Assembly (NCBI GenBank): GCA_964581815.1
Contig: CAZORE010000016.1
Location: forward strand, 1 to 64,000
From: Trebonia sp964581815
GTDB taxonomy: Bacteria > Actinomycetota > Actinomycetes > Streptosporangiales > Streptosporangiaceae
Direction: 5' to 3'
Length of the DNA stretch: 64,000 nt
This document shows, one piece after another, positions 15,102 to 23,317 of this stretch (position 1 is the stretch's first letter; each line of letters begins with the position of its first letter). The position numbers and the translations under genes are program-made. The notes beneath the pieces are model-generated. The model saw nothing but the letters and a program-made list of their open reading frames with translations, searched no databases and was not told the DNA's origin.

Positions 15102-15803
15102 ATGGCTGCCTTGGTATGGGTCGTGATCGCCATCGCCGTGGTCGCCCTCGTCGTGCTGGGCGCGATGGTGGCGAAGAACCGAAGAACCGCAATGCTCCGT
15201 GACCGCTTCGGTCCGGAATACGACCGTGCGGTAGAGAACACCGATGACCGGCGTGCGGCCGAGACAGAACTGCTCGCACGCCAGAAGCAGCGCGCTGAAT
15301 TCGACGTCAAGCCGCTGCCAGAAGCCGACCGCCTGCGATTCGCCGCCGAATGGCGTGACCTGCAGGAGCGCTTCCTTGACGAGCCGGCCGAGTCCGCGGA
15401 TGCCGCCGATGCCCTCGTCACCCGCGTCATGGAAGCGCGAGGCTACCCGATGCTGGACTTCGATACGCAGGCCGACCTGGTCTCGGTCGACTACCCGCAG
15501 ACCGTCGAGAACTACCGGTTCGCGCATGCCGTGCAGCAGCGCTCCCAGGCTCAGCAGGCAAGCACCGAGGAACTGCGCGAGGCGCTGCTGCGGTACCGCT
15601 CCCTGTTCGACGAACTGCTCCACCAAGAAGGCGACGACGCAGCAGGCACTACCGCCGACTATACGGACCCGGCCAGCTCTGACGGCAGGCAGCGGGTGCC
15701 AGCCGGATCGGACGCCCAGGTAGCCGAGGCCAGCCTCAATGGGCACGTGAACGGCCCGGCGGATCCGGGCACTGACTACCGCGATCAGCAGATAGGAAGA
15801 TGA
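15102..15803 (+). CDS. Membrane-anchored helical protein of unknown function
   Basis: The 233-residue protein has one N-terminal transmembrane segment (residues 4-24, VWVVIAIAVVALVVLGAMV), then basic residues (KNRR) and a mostly helical cytoplasmic domain. Conserved-looking blocks are RFGPEYDRAVENTDDRRAAE, LRFAAEWRDLQERFLDEP, DFDTQADLVSVDYPQTVENY and STEELREALLRYRSLFDELL. Similar proteins recur across bacteria without an assigned role. The stop overlaps the next start (ATGA). The C-terminal half is paralogous to the partner protein. Confidence 0.75.
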   Translation: MAALVWVVIAIAVVALVVLGAMVAKNRRTAMLRDRFGPEYDRAVENTDDRRAAETELLARQKQRAEFDVKPLPEADRLRFAAEWRDLQERFLDEPAESADAADALVTRVMEARGYPMLDFDTQADLVSVDYPQTVENYRFAHAVQQRSQAQQASTEELREALLRYRSLFDELLHQEGDDAAGTTADYTDPASSDGRQRVPAGSDAQVAEASLNGHVNGPADPGTDYRDQQIGR

Positions 15804-16456
15804 GGCAGACGATGAACGACGACGACACCACCCAGGACCGCTGGCTGACCACCGAGCAGATCGCCACCGCGGGTAACGCGCCGGTCCAGCAGAACGTGCC
15901 GGACCAGGGGGACGCACCGGAGCAGGAGTACGTGCCGGACCAGGGGGACGTGCCGGACCAGGAGGACGTGCCGGACCAGGAGGGCGCACCCGACCAGGGG
16001 GACGCGCCGGACCAGGAGTACGCGCCCGACCAGGAGTACGCGCACGCGCCGGCGCCGGCCAGCCACCCGGGCTACGAAGACGACAACGCCGTCTCCCTCG
16101 CCGCGGATCACGCGGTATCCGGACAGGCCGACCGCATGACCCCGGCCGCCGGCAACGGCGCCAGCGCCGCAGCTGGCCCCGCGGCGCAGGCCCGCCTGCT
16201 TGAGGACGGCGAACTGCAGAGCCTCACGGCGCGCTGGAAGGACATCCAGGCGGAGTTCGTCGAGGAGCCAACCACAGCGGTCCGGCAGGCCGACGCGCTC
16301 GTGGCTGAGCTCATGCAGCGGCTGGCCACGATGTTCGCCGCCCAGCGCGCCGATCTCGAAGGCCGCTGGGCGGGCAGCTCGGAGGTCTCCACCGAGGACC
16401 TGCGGCAGGGCCTGCGCCGTTACCGCTCATTCTTCGAGCGGCTGCTCGCGGTGTAG
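15800..16456 (+). CDS. Acidic repeat protein with paralogous helical C-terminal domain
   Basis: This 218-residue soluble protein is coupled to the preceding gene by a four-base overlap. Residues 33-80 are eight hexapeptide repeats of the form [VA]P[DE]Q[GE][DYG]. The C-terminal 85 residues (LTARWKDIQAEFVEEPTTAV, then STEDLRQGLRRYRSFFERLL) clearly parallel the upstream protein (WRDLQERFLDEPAESA, STEELREALLRYRSLFDELL), so one domain was duplicated. It probably forms a heteromer with the membrane-anchored paralogue. Function is unknown. Confidence 0.7.
   Translation: MRQTMNDDDTTQDRWLTTEQIATAGNAPVQQNVPDQGDAPEQEYVPDQGDVPDQEDVPDQEGAPDQGDAPDQEYAPDQEYAHAPAPASHPGYEDDNAVSLAADHAVSGQADRMTPAAGNGASAAAGPAAQARLLEDGELQSLTARWKDIQAEFVEEPTTAVRQADALVAELMQRLATMFAAQRADLEGRWAGSSEVSTEDLRQGLRRYRSFFERLLAV
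15896..16039 (+). repeat. Eight in-frame 18-bp repeats coding an acidic Pro-Gln hexapeptide
   Basis: The array encodes VPDQGD, APEQEY, VPDQGD, VPDQED, VPDQEG, APDQGD, APDQEY and APDQEY, preceded by a degenerate unit (APVQQN). Units of 18 bp keep frame, so copy number could vary by slippage without breaking the gene. Confidence 0.85.
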
Positions 16457-16464
16457 CGGGCCAT

Positions 16465-16506
16465 GACCAGGGACGCGGGCTGAGCGCAGCCGCGGCGTCC
16501 CTGGTC
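16465..16506. terminator. Bidirectional terminator hairpin between convergent genes
   Basis: GACCAGGGACGC (16465-16476) pairs perfectly with GCGTCCCTGGTC (16495-16506), and the loop contains a further GGCTG/CAGCC stem. It starts nine bases after the stop of the repeat protein and lies 21 bp from the LysR stop on the other strand, so it can serve both transcripts. Confidence 0.8.
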
Positions 16507-16527
16507 GGCCTCGCTCCTCGTATCTCC

Positions 16528-17457
16528 TCAGCGGGCGCCAGCGCGGGGACCGGTGATCTTGGCACCCACCAGGCCGGCCAGCCCGCGCAGCCAGAGGTGG
16601 CCGGCGTCGTGGGTGTGGACGGGGTGCCACCACAGTGCCTCCTGGACGGGCACCGCGTCGAAGGGGCAGTCGAGGAGCCGGATGCCGCTGCCCGGGCCGA
16701 GGCCGAGGTGCGCGGCGAGCAGCTCGTGGATCATGGCAACGCGACGGGTGCCCGCGACCAGGGGCGGCAGCAGGTGGAAGCTGTCCACCAGGACCTGAAT
16801 GCGCGGCTCGATGCCGAGCATTGACAGCTGCCTGGTCACCGGGGCGGCGTAGGCCCGCTGGTAGACGGCCCAGGGCAGGGTGGCGAGCTGATCGAGCGTG
16901 ATGGACTCGCCGACCTCGGGGTTGTCCTCGGACACCGCGCACAGCCACCGGTCCTTGAACAGCTCCACGGCGGGCAGCCCGGAGATGATCCCGTGCGGCA
17001 GGCATATGCCGTCGACGGTGGACAGGTGCGCCGCGGGGTCGTCCACAACCGACTGCGTCAGCTGGCGGAAGGCGATCGTCGCCCGCGGGGCCTGCGCGCT
17101 GATCTCGCGGGCGAGCCGGGCGCCGAACACCGAGACGGCGTAGTCGGAGGTGAGGATGACGAACTCGCGGTCTTCCCGCTCCGGGTCGAAGCGCGGCTGG
17201 CTGCCGAAGACCCGCTCGAGCATGTCGCAGGCGACGTCGGACCGGTCGAGCAGCACCGCGCCGAGCGCGGTCAGCTCGTACCCGGCGCCCTTCCTGACCA
17301 GCAGCTCGTCGCCGAAATGCCGGCGCAGCCGGGCGAGCGCGGCGCTCGTCGCGGGCTGGCTGAGGCCGATCCGCTGCCCGGCCCGGGTCACGTTGCGCTC
17401 CGTGAGCAGCGCATGCAAGGCGACGACCAGGTTCATGTCAAGTCCCGCCAGGTTCAC
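16528..17457 (-). CDS. LysR family transcriptional regulator (NodD/NahR-like)
   Basis: The regulator of about 309 residues begins with the winged helix typical of the NodD/NahR subgroup: NLAGLDMNLVVALHALLTER, then NVTRAGQRIGLSQPATSAAL and ARLRRHFGDELLVRKGAGYELT. A two-lobed periplasmic-binding-protein-like effector domain follows. GTG 17457 matches the usual subgroup start (MNLAGLD). GTG 17463 is two codons earlier and no clear ribosome site favours either. It is divergent from the catabolic cluster at 17562, so it is the likely aromatic-responsive activator of that cluster. Confidence 0.87.
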   Translation of the reverse strand: MNLAGLDMNLVVALHALLTERNVTRAGQRIGLSQPATSAALARLRRHFGDELLVRKGAGYELTALGAVLLDRSDVACDMLERVFGSQPRFDPEREDREFVILTSDYAVSVFGARLAREISAQAPRATIAFRQLTQSVVDDPAAHLSTVDGICLPHGIISGLPAVELFKDRWLCAVSEDNPEVGESITLDQLATLPWAVYQRAYAAPVTRQLSMLGIEPRIQVLVDSFHLLPPLVAGTRRVAMIHELLAAHLGLGPGSGIRLLDCPFDAVPVQEALWWHPVHTHDAGHLWLRGLAGLVGAKITGPRAGAR

Positions 17458-17491
17458 AAGCACGATGATATCCAGCTAGTGGATGGTGTTC

Positions 17492-17506
17492 ATCTCAACA
17501 ATCGAT
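17492..17506. promoter_or_regulatory. Candidate LysR box (ATC-N9-GAT)
   Basis: The sequence ATCTCAACAATCGAT fits the ATC-N9-GAT motif known from NodD-type LysR sites and lies in the 104-bp gap between the divergent regulator and the first monooxygenase gene. The surroundings are AT-rich, as expected for a promoter. The motif is short and could occur by chance. Confidence 0.4.
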
Positions 17507-17561
17507 TTCCAAAATCCTTACGGCTGATTCATAGTGGTGCGACGAAACCAGGAGGTAAGCC

Positions 17562-18710
17562 GTGGGCGATCCCGCCGCACCGTCTGCTGTCCATCGCGTG
17601 CTGGTCGCCGGGGCCGGCCTGGCCGGCACCGCGGCCGCCATTGCCCTGGCCGCCGCCGGGGTCGCGGTCGACCTCATCGACATCAAGCCCGAGATCACCG
17701 CCGTCGGCTCCGGCATCACCATGCAGGGCAACGGCCTGCGGGAACTGCGCAGGCTCGGGGTGCTCGACGCGGTGCTCGCAGCCGGCTACCCGTTCAGCAG
17801 CGTGGGCATGCGCGCGCCCGACCCGGCGGGCACGCTGCTCGCCGAGTTCCCCGACGGGCGGACGGGCGGCCCCGACCTGCCGGGCACGGTCGGCCTGCCT
17901 CGTCCCGCGCTCGCCAGGATCATGGCGGACCGCGCGGTCGAGGCCGGCGCAAAGCTCCGCTTCGGCATCACGGTGAGCGCCCTGTCGCAAGACGGCGACC
18001 ACGTGGACGTCACCTTCTCCGACGGCTCAGCCGGACGCTATGACCTGGTCGTGGGCGCGGACGGGATCAGGTCGGCGACCCGGCGGATGATCGGCATCGC
18101 CGTGGAGCCGCAGTCCACGGGCATGGGCATCTTCCGCGCCTTCGGACCGCGGCCGGCCAGCGTGACCAGGACCGACCTGTACTACGGCGGACCCGCGTAC
18201 ATCGCCGGCTACTGTCCCACCGGCACCGACACGCTGTACGCGTACCTGGTGGAGGACGCGCGGGACCGTTCCGCGCTGTCACCGGAGCAGCGGCTCGACG
18301 CGATGCGCGCGCTCGCCGCGGCCTACCACGGGCCGTGGGACGAGATCAGGGCCACGCTGACCGACCCGGCGACGGTCAACTACACCCTGTTCGAGGCCCT
18401 GGTCGTGCCCGCGCCGTGGAACCGGGGCCGGGTCGTGCTGATCGGCGACGCGGCCCACGCCTGCCCGCCGACCCTGGCCCAGGGCGGCGCGCAGGCACTG
18501 GAGGACGCCGCCGTCCTCACCGAGCTGCTGCTCACGTCCGCTGCGGTAGACGACGCACTGTGGGCGGCGTTCACCGCGCGCCGGTTCGACCGGGCGCGAA
18601 CCGTCGTCGAGGCGTCCGTTCAGCTCGGCCAGTGGCAGCTCGAGCATGTCCAGGGCGACCTGCCGGGCCTGATGGGCAAGATCACCGCGCTGGTCAGCCA
18701 GCCGGCCTAA
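17562..18710 (+). CDS. FAD-dependent aromatic monooxygenase (salicylate/3-hydroxybenzoate hydroxylase-like)
   Basis: The 382-residue class A flavin hydroxylase has GAGLAGTAAAIALAAAGV (dinucleotide-binding GxGxxG), the DG motif in LVVGADGIRSATRRM and the FAD-ribityl GD motif in VVLIGDAAHACPPTLAQGG. This length and motif set match salicylate 1-hydroxylase and 3-hydroxybenzoate 6-hydroxylase relatives, which hydroxylate monocyclic aromatic acids using NAD(P)H and O2. The GTG start has an AGGAGG-like site (AGGAGGTAAGCC). It is first in a five-gene plus-strand series and is divergent from the LysR gene. Confidence 0.85.
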   Translation: MGDPAAPSAVHRVLVAGAGLAGTAAAIALAAAGVAVDLIDIKPEITAVGSGITMQGNGLRELRRLGVLDAVLAAGYPFSSVGMRAPDPAGTLLAEFPDGRTGGPDLPGTVGLPRPALARIMADRAVEAGAKLRFGITVSALSQDGDHVDVTFSDGSAGRYDLVVGADGIRSATRRMIGIAVEPQSTGMGIFRAFGPRPASVTRTDLYYGGPAYIAGYCPTGTDTLYAYLVEDARDRSALSPEQRLDAMRALAAAYHGPWDEIRATLTDPATVNYTLFEALVVPAPWNRGRVVLIGDAAHACPPTLAQGGAQALEDAAVLTELLLTSAAVDDALWAAFTARRFDRARTVVEASVQLGQWQLEHVQGDLPGLMGKITALVSQPA

Positions 18711-18731
18711 GAAACGAGGAGCGCACCAGAG

Positions 18732-19670
18732 ATGCCCGACCGGCTCATCACTCACCTGCGGCACGTCGACCTGGCGGTGCCCGACCACGGCAAGCAGCTT
18801 GACTTCTTCACCGGGGTCTGGGGGCTGGCCGCCGAGCACACCGACACCGGGCTGACCTTCCTCGCCGCCGAGGGCTCGCCCGAGCAGTACGTCGTCCGCC
18901 TGCGGCAGGCCGATGACAAGCGCGTCGACCTGATCGCGTTCGGCGCGGCCAGCCCGGCCGACGTGGACGCCCTGGCCGCGCGGCTCGCCGCCGAAGGGGT
19001 CCGGCTGGTGACCGAGCCGGGCACGCTGGCGACGCCGGGCGGCGGCTACGGGTTCCGGTTCTTCGACAACGAGGGCCGCACCATCGAGGTCAGCGCCGAC
19101 GTCGCGGTCCGCGCCCACCGCCGGATCGAGGAAGGCGAGTCGATCCCGGTCCGGCTGTCGCACGTGGTGGTCAACTCGGCCACCCCGGAGGCCACCGTGG
19201 CCTGGTACGCGAAGCACCTTGGCTTCCGGCTGTCCGACACCCTGATGCACCCGCACATCGGCGAGATGATGTGGTTCCTGCGCGTCAACGCCTGGCACCA
19301 CAGCCTCGCCATCGCCCGCTGCCCGCACCCGTCGCTGCACCACGCCTCGTTCGAGCTGCGCGGCCTCGACGAGTACATGCGCGGCACCGGCCGGCTGCTG
19401 CGCGCCGGCATCGAGAAGATCTGGGGTCCCGGACGTCACCTGGCCGGCAACAACACCTTCAGCTACTTCCTCGACCCGCACGGGAACACGGTCGAGTACA
19501 CCACCGAGCTCGAGCGGGTCGACGAGGACACCTGGCACCCGCACCTGTACGACTTCACCCAGCCAGAAGTCGCCGACCAGTGGGGCACCGCGAACGCGAT
19601 CAACGAGTTCGTCGCGGCCAAGTCCTTCAACCAGCCCGACCGCGGCCTGTTCACGCCGCCTCCGGTCTGA
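18732..19670 (+). CDS. Extradiol ring-cleavage dioxygenase-like VOC protein
   Basis: The 312-residue protein has two vicinal-oxygen-chelate modules. The first (residues 5-115) begins LRHVDLAVPD and lacks the full metal set. The second holds His in VRLSHVVVNSA, His in SLHHASFELR and Glu in NTVEYTTELE, the 2-His-1-carboxylate iron site of type I extradiol dioxygenases. The stretch GRHLAGNNTFSYFLDPHGN matches that family's C-terminal signature. It probably opens a catechol-type ring made by the monooxygenases. The ring position cut is unknown. It starts 21 bp after the upstream gene. Confidence 0.8.
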   Translation: MPDRLITHLRHVDLAVPDHGKQLDFFTGVWGLAAEHTDTGLTFLAAEGSPEQYVVRLRQADDKRVDLIAFGAASPADVDALAARLAAEGVRLVTEPGTLATPGGGYGFRFFDNEGRTIEVSADVAVRAHRRIEEGESIPVRLSHVVVNSATPEATVAWYAKHLGFRLSDTLMHPHIGEMMWFLRVNAWHHSLAIARCPHPSLHHASFELRGLDEYMRGTGRLLRAGIEKIWGPGRHLAGNNTFSYFLDPHGNTVEYTTELERVDEDTWHPHLYDFTQPEVADQWGTANAINEFVAAKSFNQPDRGLFTPPPV

Positions 19671-19732
19671 TGAGCGGGCGGTCTGATGAGCGGGCAGTCG
19701 CAATAGCGGCGGTCTGAGGAGAGGAGACACGC

Positions 19733-20692
19733 ATGCGCTTCGCCACCTATCAGGAACACGTGGGGCCGCCCCGGGCCGGCGTGGTCAGCGACGCGGGCAT
19801 TCACCCGCTGCCCGCCGGTGTCACCGTGCTTGACCTCGTCCGCACCGGGCTGCCCGCCGCCCTGGCGGCAGGCCGCGCGGCGCTTGGCCGCCCGGCCGTG
19901 CCACTGGCGGCGGTCCGCCTGCTGCCACCCCTCGAGGCGCCCACCATCCGGGACTTCGTCGCCTTCGAGGAGCACGTCGACGGGCTGAGCGCGGGCCACA
20001 TCGCGCCGGAGTGGTACCAGGCGCCGACGTTCTACTTCACCAACCCCTACGCGCTCATCGGGGCGCACGACGACGTGCCGGTCCCGCCCGGCTGCCAGCT
20101 GCTCGACTACGAGCTCGAGGTGGCCGTGGTGGTCGGCCAGGACGGGGCTTCGCTGTCACCGGAGCAGGCGCGCGAGCACGTCTTCGGGTACACGGTGTTC
20201 AACGACTGGTCCGCGCGGGACCTGCAGCGCCGTGAGATGAACGTCCACCTCGGCCCGGCCAAGGGCAAGGACTTCGCCACCACCCTCGGCCCGTGGCTGG
20301 TCACCGCGGACGAACTGGAGTCCTATCGCGACAGCGACGGGTTTCTCGGGCTCGACCTGCGCGCGTCGGTGAACGGCGAGCTCACCGGCCAGGACCTGCT
20401 GTCCAACATGGGCTGGCCGTTCGAGGAGCTCATCGCGTACGCCTCGCGCGGCGCCCAGGTGCGGGCCGGTGACGTGCTTGGGTCGGGCACCTGCGGCAAC
20501 GGCGGCTGCCTGGCCGAGCTGTGGGGCCGCAGCGGGACGATGGAACCGCCGCCGCTGCGACCCGGGGACGTGGTGGAGTTGACCGTGGAGGGAATCGGCT
20601 CGGTGCGCAACCGCGTCGTCGAGGGGATCACGCTTGCGCCGGTGGGCGAAGCACGCCAGCGTTCGGTACCGCGGGTCAGGAAGCGCGGGTAA
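19733..20692 (+). CDS. Fumarylacetoacetate hydrolase family protein
   Basis: The 319-residue protein has the FAH fold. An N-terminal domain ends in RDFVAFEEHV. The catalytic domain carries the metal-binding acidic residues of DYELEVAVVVGQDG, then FNDWSARDLQRREM, KGKDFATTLGPWLVT and GSGTCGNGGCLAELWGR. Members hydrolyse or decarboxylate 1,3-diketo acids such as fumarylpyruvate, acylpyruvates and 2-oxohept-3-ene-1,7-dioate. It sits directly after the ring-cleavage gene, so it probably processes the ring-opened product. ATG 19733 has a GAGGAGA ribosome site. Confidence 0.85.
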   Translation: MRFATYQEHVGPPRAGVVSDAGIHPLPAGVTVLDLVRTGLPAALAAGRAALGRPAVPLAAVRLLPPLEAPTIRDFVAFEEHVDGLSAGHIAPEWYQAPTFYFTNPYALIGAHDDVPVPPGCQLLDYELEVAVVVGQDGASLSPEQAREHVFGYTVFNDWSARDLQRREMNVHLGPAKGKDFATTLGPWLVTADELESYRDSDGFLGLDLRASVNGELTGQDLLSNMGWPFEELIAYASRGAQVRAGDVLGSGTCGNGGCLAELWGRSGTMEPPPLRPGDVVELTVEGIGSVRNRVVEGITLAPVGEARQRSVPRVRKRG

Positions 20693-20724
20693 TCTCCCGC
20701 TCGTGGAGAAGAGGTAGCCGAACG

Positions 20725-21672
20725 ATGAGCGTTAGCACCCGTCACCCCGATGTCTCTATCCCCGGCCGGCTGGAGGAGGTCGCCGACGGCGTCTTCGCCT
20801 ATATCCAGTCCGACGGCAGCTGGATGATCAACAACACCGGGTTCCTCGTCGCCAGCGACGGCGTCACCGCGGTGGACGCCTGCTCCACCGAGCGGCGGAC
20901 CCGGGCGTTCCTCGACACCGTGGCCGGCGTCACCCGGCGGCCGGTGCGCACCCTGGTCAACACCCACCATCACCCGGACCACACCGGGGGCAACGGGCTG
21001 TTCACCGGGGCGACCATCGTCGCGCACGACAACGCCAGGGAGCAGATGCGCGCCATGGGGGTGCCGCACAACACCGGGGTGTGGACCAGCATCGAGTACG
21101 GCGAGCTGCGGCTCGCGCTGCCCTTCCTGACGTTCGCCGACCGGCTGACGCTGTGGTCGGACGAACTGCGCTGCGAGCTGATTTACGCGGGTGAGGCGGC
21201 GCACACCACGAACGACGTCGTGGTCTGGATTCCTGAGCAGTCGGTGCTGTTCGCCGGGGACCTGCTGTTCAACGGCGGCACGCCGTTCCTGCTGTCGGGT
21301 TCCGTGCTCGGGGCCATCGACGTGCTCGAGCGGTTCGTTAAGCCGCTCGGCGCGCGGACCATCGTGCCCGGGCACGGGCCGGTGACCGGGCCCGAGGTGA
21401 TCGACGAGGTGCTCGGTTACCTCTACTTCGTCAAGGACGTGGCCGAACGGGCCAGGGCCGCCGGTCTCACCCCCCTCGACGCGGCCCGCGGCACCGACCT
21501 GGGCCGCTATGCGGAGTGGACCGACACCGAGCGGATCGTCGGCAACCTGTACCGCGCGTACGCCGACCTCGCCGGGAGCGCGCAGCAGCGCGGCGGGCCG
21601 GTCAACGGTCCCGCTGCGCTGGCCGACATGGTCGCTTACAACGGCGGGCGGCCGCTGACGTGCCTGGCCTGA
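20725..21672 (+). CDS. MBL-fold hydrolase
   Basis: The 315-residue metallo-beta-lactamase-fold enzyme has the zinc motif NTHHHPDHTGGN (HxHxDH), a later His in YAGEAAHTTNDVVVW, Asp in LFAGDLLFNGG and His in IVPGHGPVTG. Related proteins are thioesterases, lactonases or alkyl-sulfatase-like enzymes. Its place between a FAH-family gene and a monooxygenase gene suggests hydrolysis of a lactone, thioester or ester in the same pathway. The ATG follows GAAGAGGTAG. An in-frame upstream extension is not conserved-looking. Confidence 0.82.
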   Translation: MSVSTRHPDVSIPGRLEEVADGVFAYIQSDGSWMINNTGFLVASDGVTAVDACSTERRTRAFLDTVAGVTRRPVRTLVNTHHHPDHTGGNGLFTGATIVAHDNAREQMRAMGVPHNTGVWTSIEYGELRLALPFLTFADRLTLWSDELRCELIYAGEAAHTTNDVVVWIPEQSVLFAGDLLFNGGTPFLLSGSVLGAIDVLERFVKPLGARTIVPGHGPVTGPEVIDEVLGYLYFVKDVAERARAAGLTPLDAARGTDLGRYAEWTDTERIVGNLYRAYADLAGSAQQRGGPVNGPAALADMVAYNGGRPLTCLA

Positions 21673-21694
21673 CCGGTTAGGCCTGACCGGTTAG
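21667..21694 (+). repeat. 14-bp tandem duplication at a gene junction
   Basis: GCCTGACCGGTTAG occurs twice in immediate succession. The first copy includes the TGA stop of the MBL gene, and the second lies just before the GTG of the next monooxygenase. It increases the spacing between the genes and may weaken translational coupling. Confidence 0.7.
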
Positions 21695-21698
21695 GACT

Positions 21699-23279
21699 GT
21701 GGTGCCAGCTCACCCGGAAGTCATCATCATCGGCGGCGGGCCGGTCGGCGTGGGGCTCGCCCTGCAACTCGGGCTCGGCGGGACGCCGTGCGCGCTTATC
21801 GAACGGCGCACCGCGCTGTCCGCCATCCCCAAGGGGCAGAACCTCACCCAGCGGACGCTTGAGCACTTCTACTTCTGGGGCGTCGCCGATGAGGTGCGGG
21901 CCGCCCGGGCCATGCCGCCCGGCTTCCCGATCGGCGACATCACCGTATACGAGAACCTGATGGGCGAGTTCTGGGGCATGCCGCCGGGCCGGGAGGCGGT
22001 CGGCGCCTACTACTTCCAGGCGAACGAGCGGCTGCCGCAGTACCGCACCGAAGAGGTGCTGCGCCGCCGGCTGGCCGGCCTCGGCAACGTGACGACTTAC
22101 TTCGGGTGGACGGCGACCGAGATCGAGCAGGACTCCGACGGTGTCCGCGTCGCCATCGAGCGGGACGGCGTCGCCGCGACACTGGAGGCCCGGTACGCGG
22201 TGGGGTGCGACGGCGGGCACTCGCTCGTCCGCGAGCACGCGGACATACCGCGGCACGGCACCGACTTCGACGAGCTCATGGTGCTGCTCGTGTTCCGGTC
22301 CCGCCAGCTGCACGAGGCGCTGCGGCGGTTCCCCGACCGGTCGGTGTTCCGGGTCCTCCATCCCGGGCTGAAGGGCTACTGGATGTTCTTCGGCCGCATC
22401 GACGTCGGCGAGGGGTTCTTCTTCCACGCCCCCGTTCCGGCGGGCAGCACCGTGGGCAACCTGGACGTCGGGAAGCTGCTGAGCGAGGCGGCCGGGTTTG
22501 ACGTGCACGCGGAGATCGACCACGTCAGCTTCTGGGACCTGCGGGTCCAGGTCGCCGAGACGTACCGGTCGAAGCGGGTGTTCATCGCCGGGGACTCCGC
22601 GCACACGCACCCGCCCTACGGCGGCTTCGGCGTCAACAACGGGCTTGAAGACGCCGTCAACCTGGGCTGGAAGCTGACCGCCGTGCTCGGCGGCTGGGGC
22701 GGCGAGGCGCTACTTGACTCCTACAGCCGGGAGCGGCGCCCGGTCTTCCGCGACATCGCCGAGGACATCATCGCCGCGACGATCAAGGAGGAGGCGCGGT
22801 TCCTCGAGCGGTACAGCCCCAAGCGGGACCGCGCCGAGTTCGAGCTCGCGTTCGCGCGGACGATCGCCGCGACCGCCCGCCGGATGCGCAGCCTCGACCC
22901 GCATTACGCGGGGTCCCCGGTGGTATGCGCCCCGCCGGGCAGCATCACGAGCGCGCACGGCGTGCACTCTTTCGCCGCCCGGGCCGGCTACCACCTTCCC
23001 CCGCAGCCGTTGTCCTCGGGCCGGAACGTTTTCGAGGAGCTGGGCCGTGGCTTCACGCTGCTGGCCTTTGACGCCGCCGACGGCGAAGCCGGGAGGTTCG
23101 AGGATGCCGCGCGCTCGTTCGGTGTCCCGCTTACGGTGGTGCGCGACACTGATCGCGGGGAGCGCGAGGCCTACGGGTCGCGGCTGATCCTGGTCAGGCC
23201 CGACCAGCACGTCGCCTGGGCCGCCGACACGGCTCCGCCGGACCCCGAGCGCGTCATGCGCCTGGTCACGGGTCAGTGA
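21699..23279 (+). CDS. FAD-dependent phenol/aromatic hydroxylase (PheA/MhpA-like)
   Basis: The 526-residue class A flavin monooxygenase is longer than the first copy. It has IIIGGGPVGVGLALQLG, the DG motif in YAVGCDGGHSLVREH, VFIAGDSAHTHPPYGGFGVNNGLEDAVNLGWKL in pieces, and a C-terminal thioredoxin-like domain starting near residue 400. That last domain is typical of phenol hydroxylase and of MhpA- and TfdB-type enzymes. It probably hydroxylates an aromatic or phenolic intermediate. Tandem GTG codons at 21699 and 21702 could start it. It is the last gene of the plus-strand cluster and convergent with the amidohydrolase. Confidence 0.84.
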   Translation: MVPAHPEVIIIGGGPVGVGLALQLGLGGTPCALIERRTALSAIPKGQNLTQRTLEHFYFWGVADEVRAARAMPPGFPIGDITVYENLMGEFWGMPPGREAVGAYYFQANERLPQYRTEEVLRRRLAGLGNVTTYFGWTATEIEQDSDGVRVAIERDGVAATLEARYAVGCDGGHSLVREHADIPRHGTDFDELMVLLVFRSRQLHEALRRFPDRSVFRVLHPGLKGYWMFFGRIDVGEGFFFHAPVPAGSTVGNLDVGKLLSEAAGFDVHAEIDHVSFWDLRVQVAETYRSKRVFIAGDSAHTHPPYGGFGVNNGLEDAVNLGWKLTAVLGGWGGEALLDSYSRERRPVFRDIAEDIIAATIKEEARFLERYSPKRDRAEFELAFARTIAATARRMRSLDPHYAGSPVVCAPPGSITSAHGVHSFAARAGYHLPPQPLSSGRNVFEELGRGFTLLAFDAADGEAGRFEDAARSFGVPLTVVRDTDRGEREAYGSRLILVRPDQHVAWAADTAPPDPERVMRLVTGQ

Positions 23280-23317
23280 GTCACGCGCTCATGGCGCAGC
23301 GATCGTGCGCTCGACGA

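Noticed and set aside
14845..15279. N-terminal extension of the hypothetical protein at 14461
   Set aside because: The added residues are Arg/Pro-rich, overlap the divergent gene at 15102, and a good ribosome site supports the start at 14844.
15896..16039. Direct repeats considered as a CRISPR array
   Set aside because: Units are 18 bp, contiguous and in frame within a protein gene, with no spacers.
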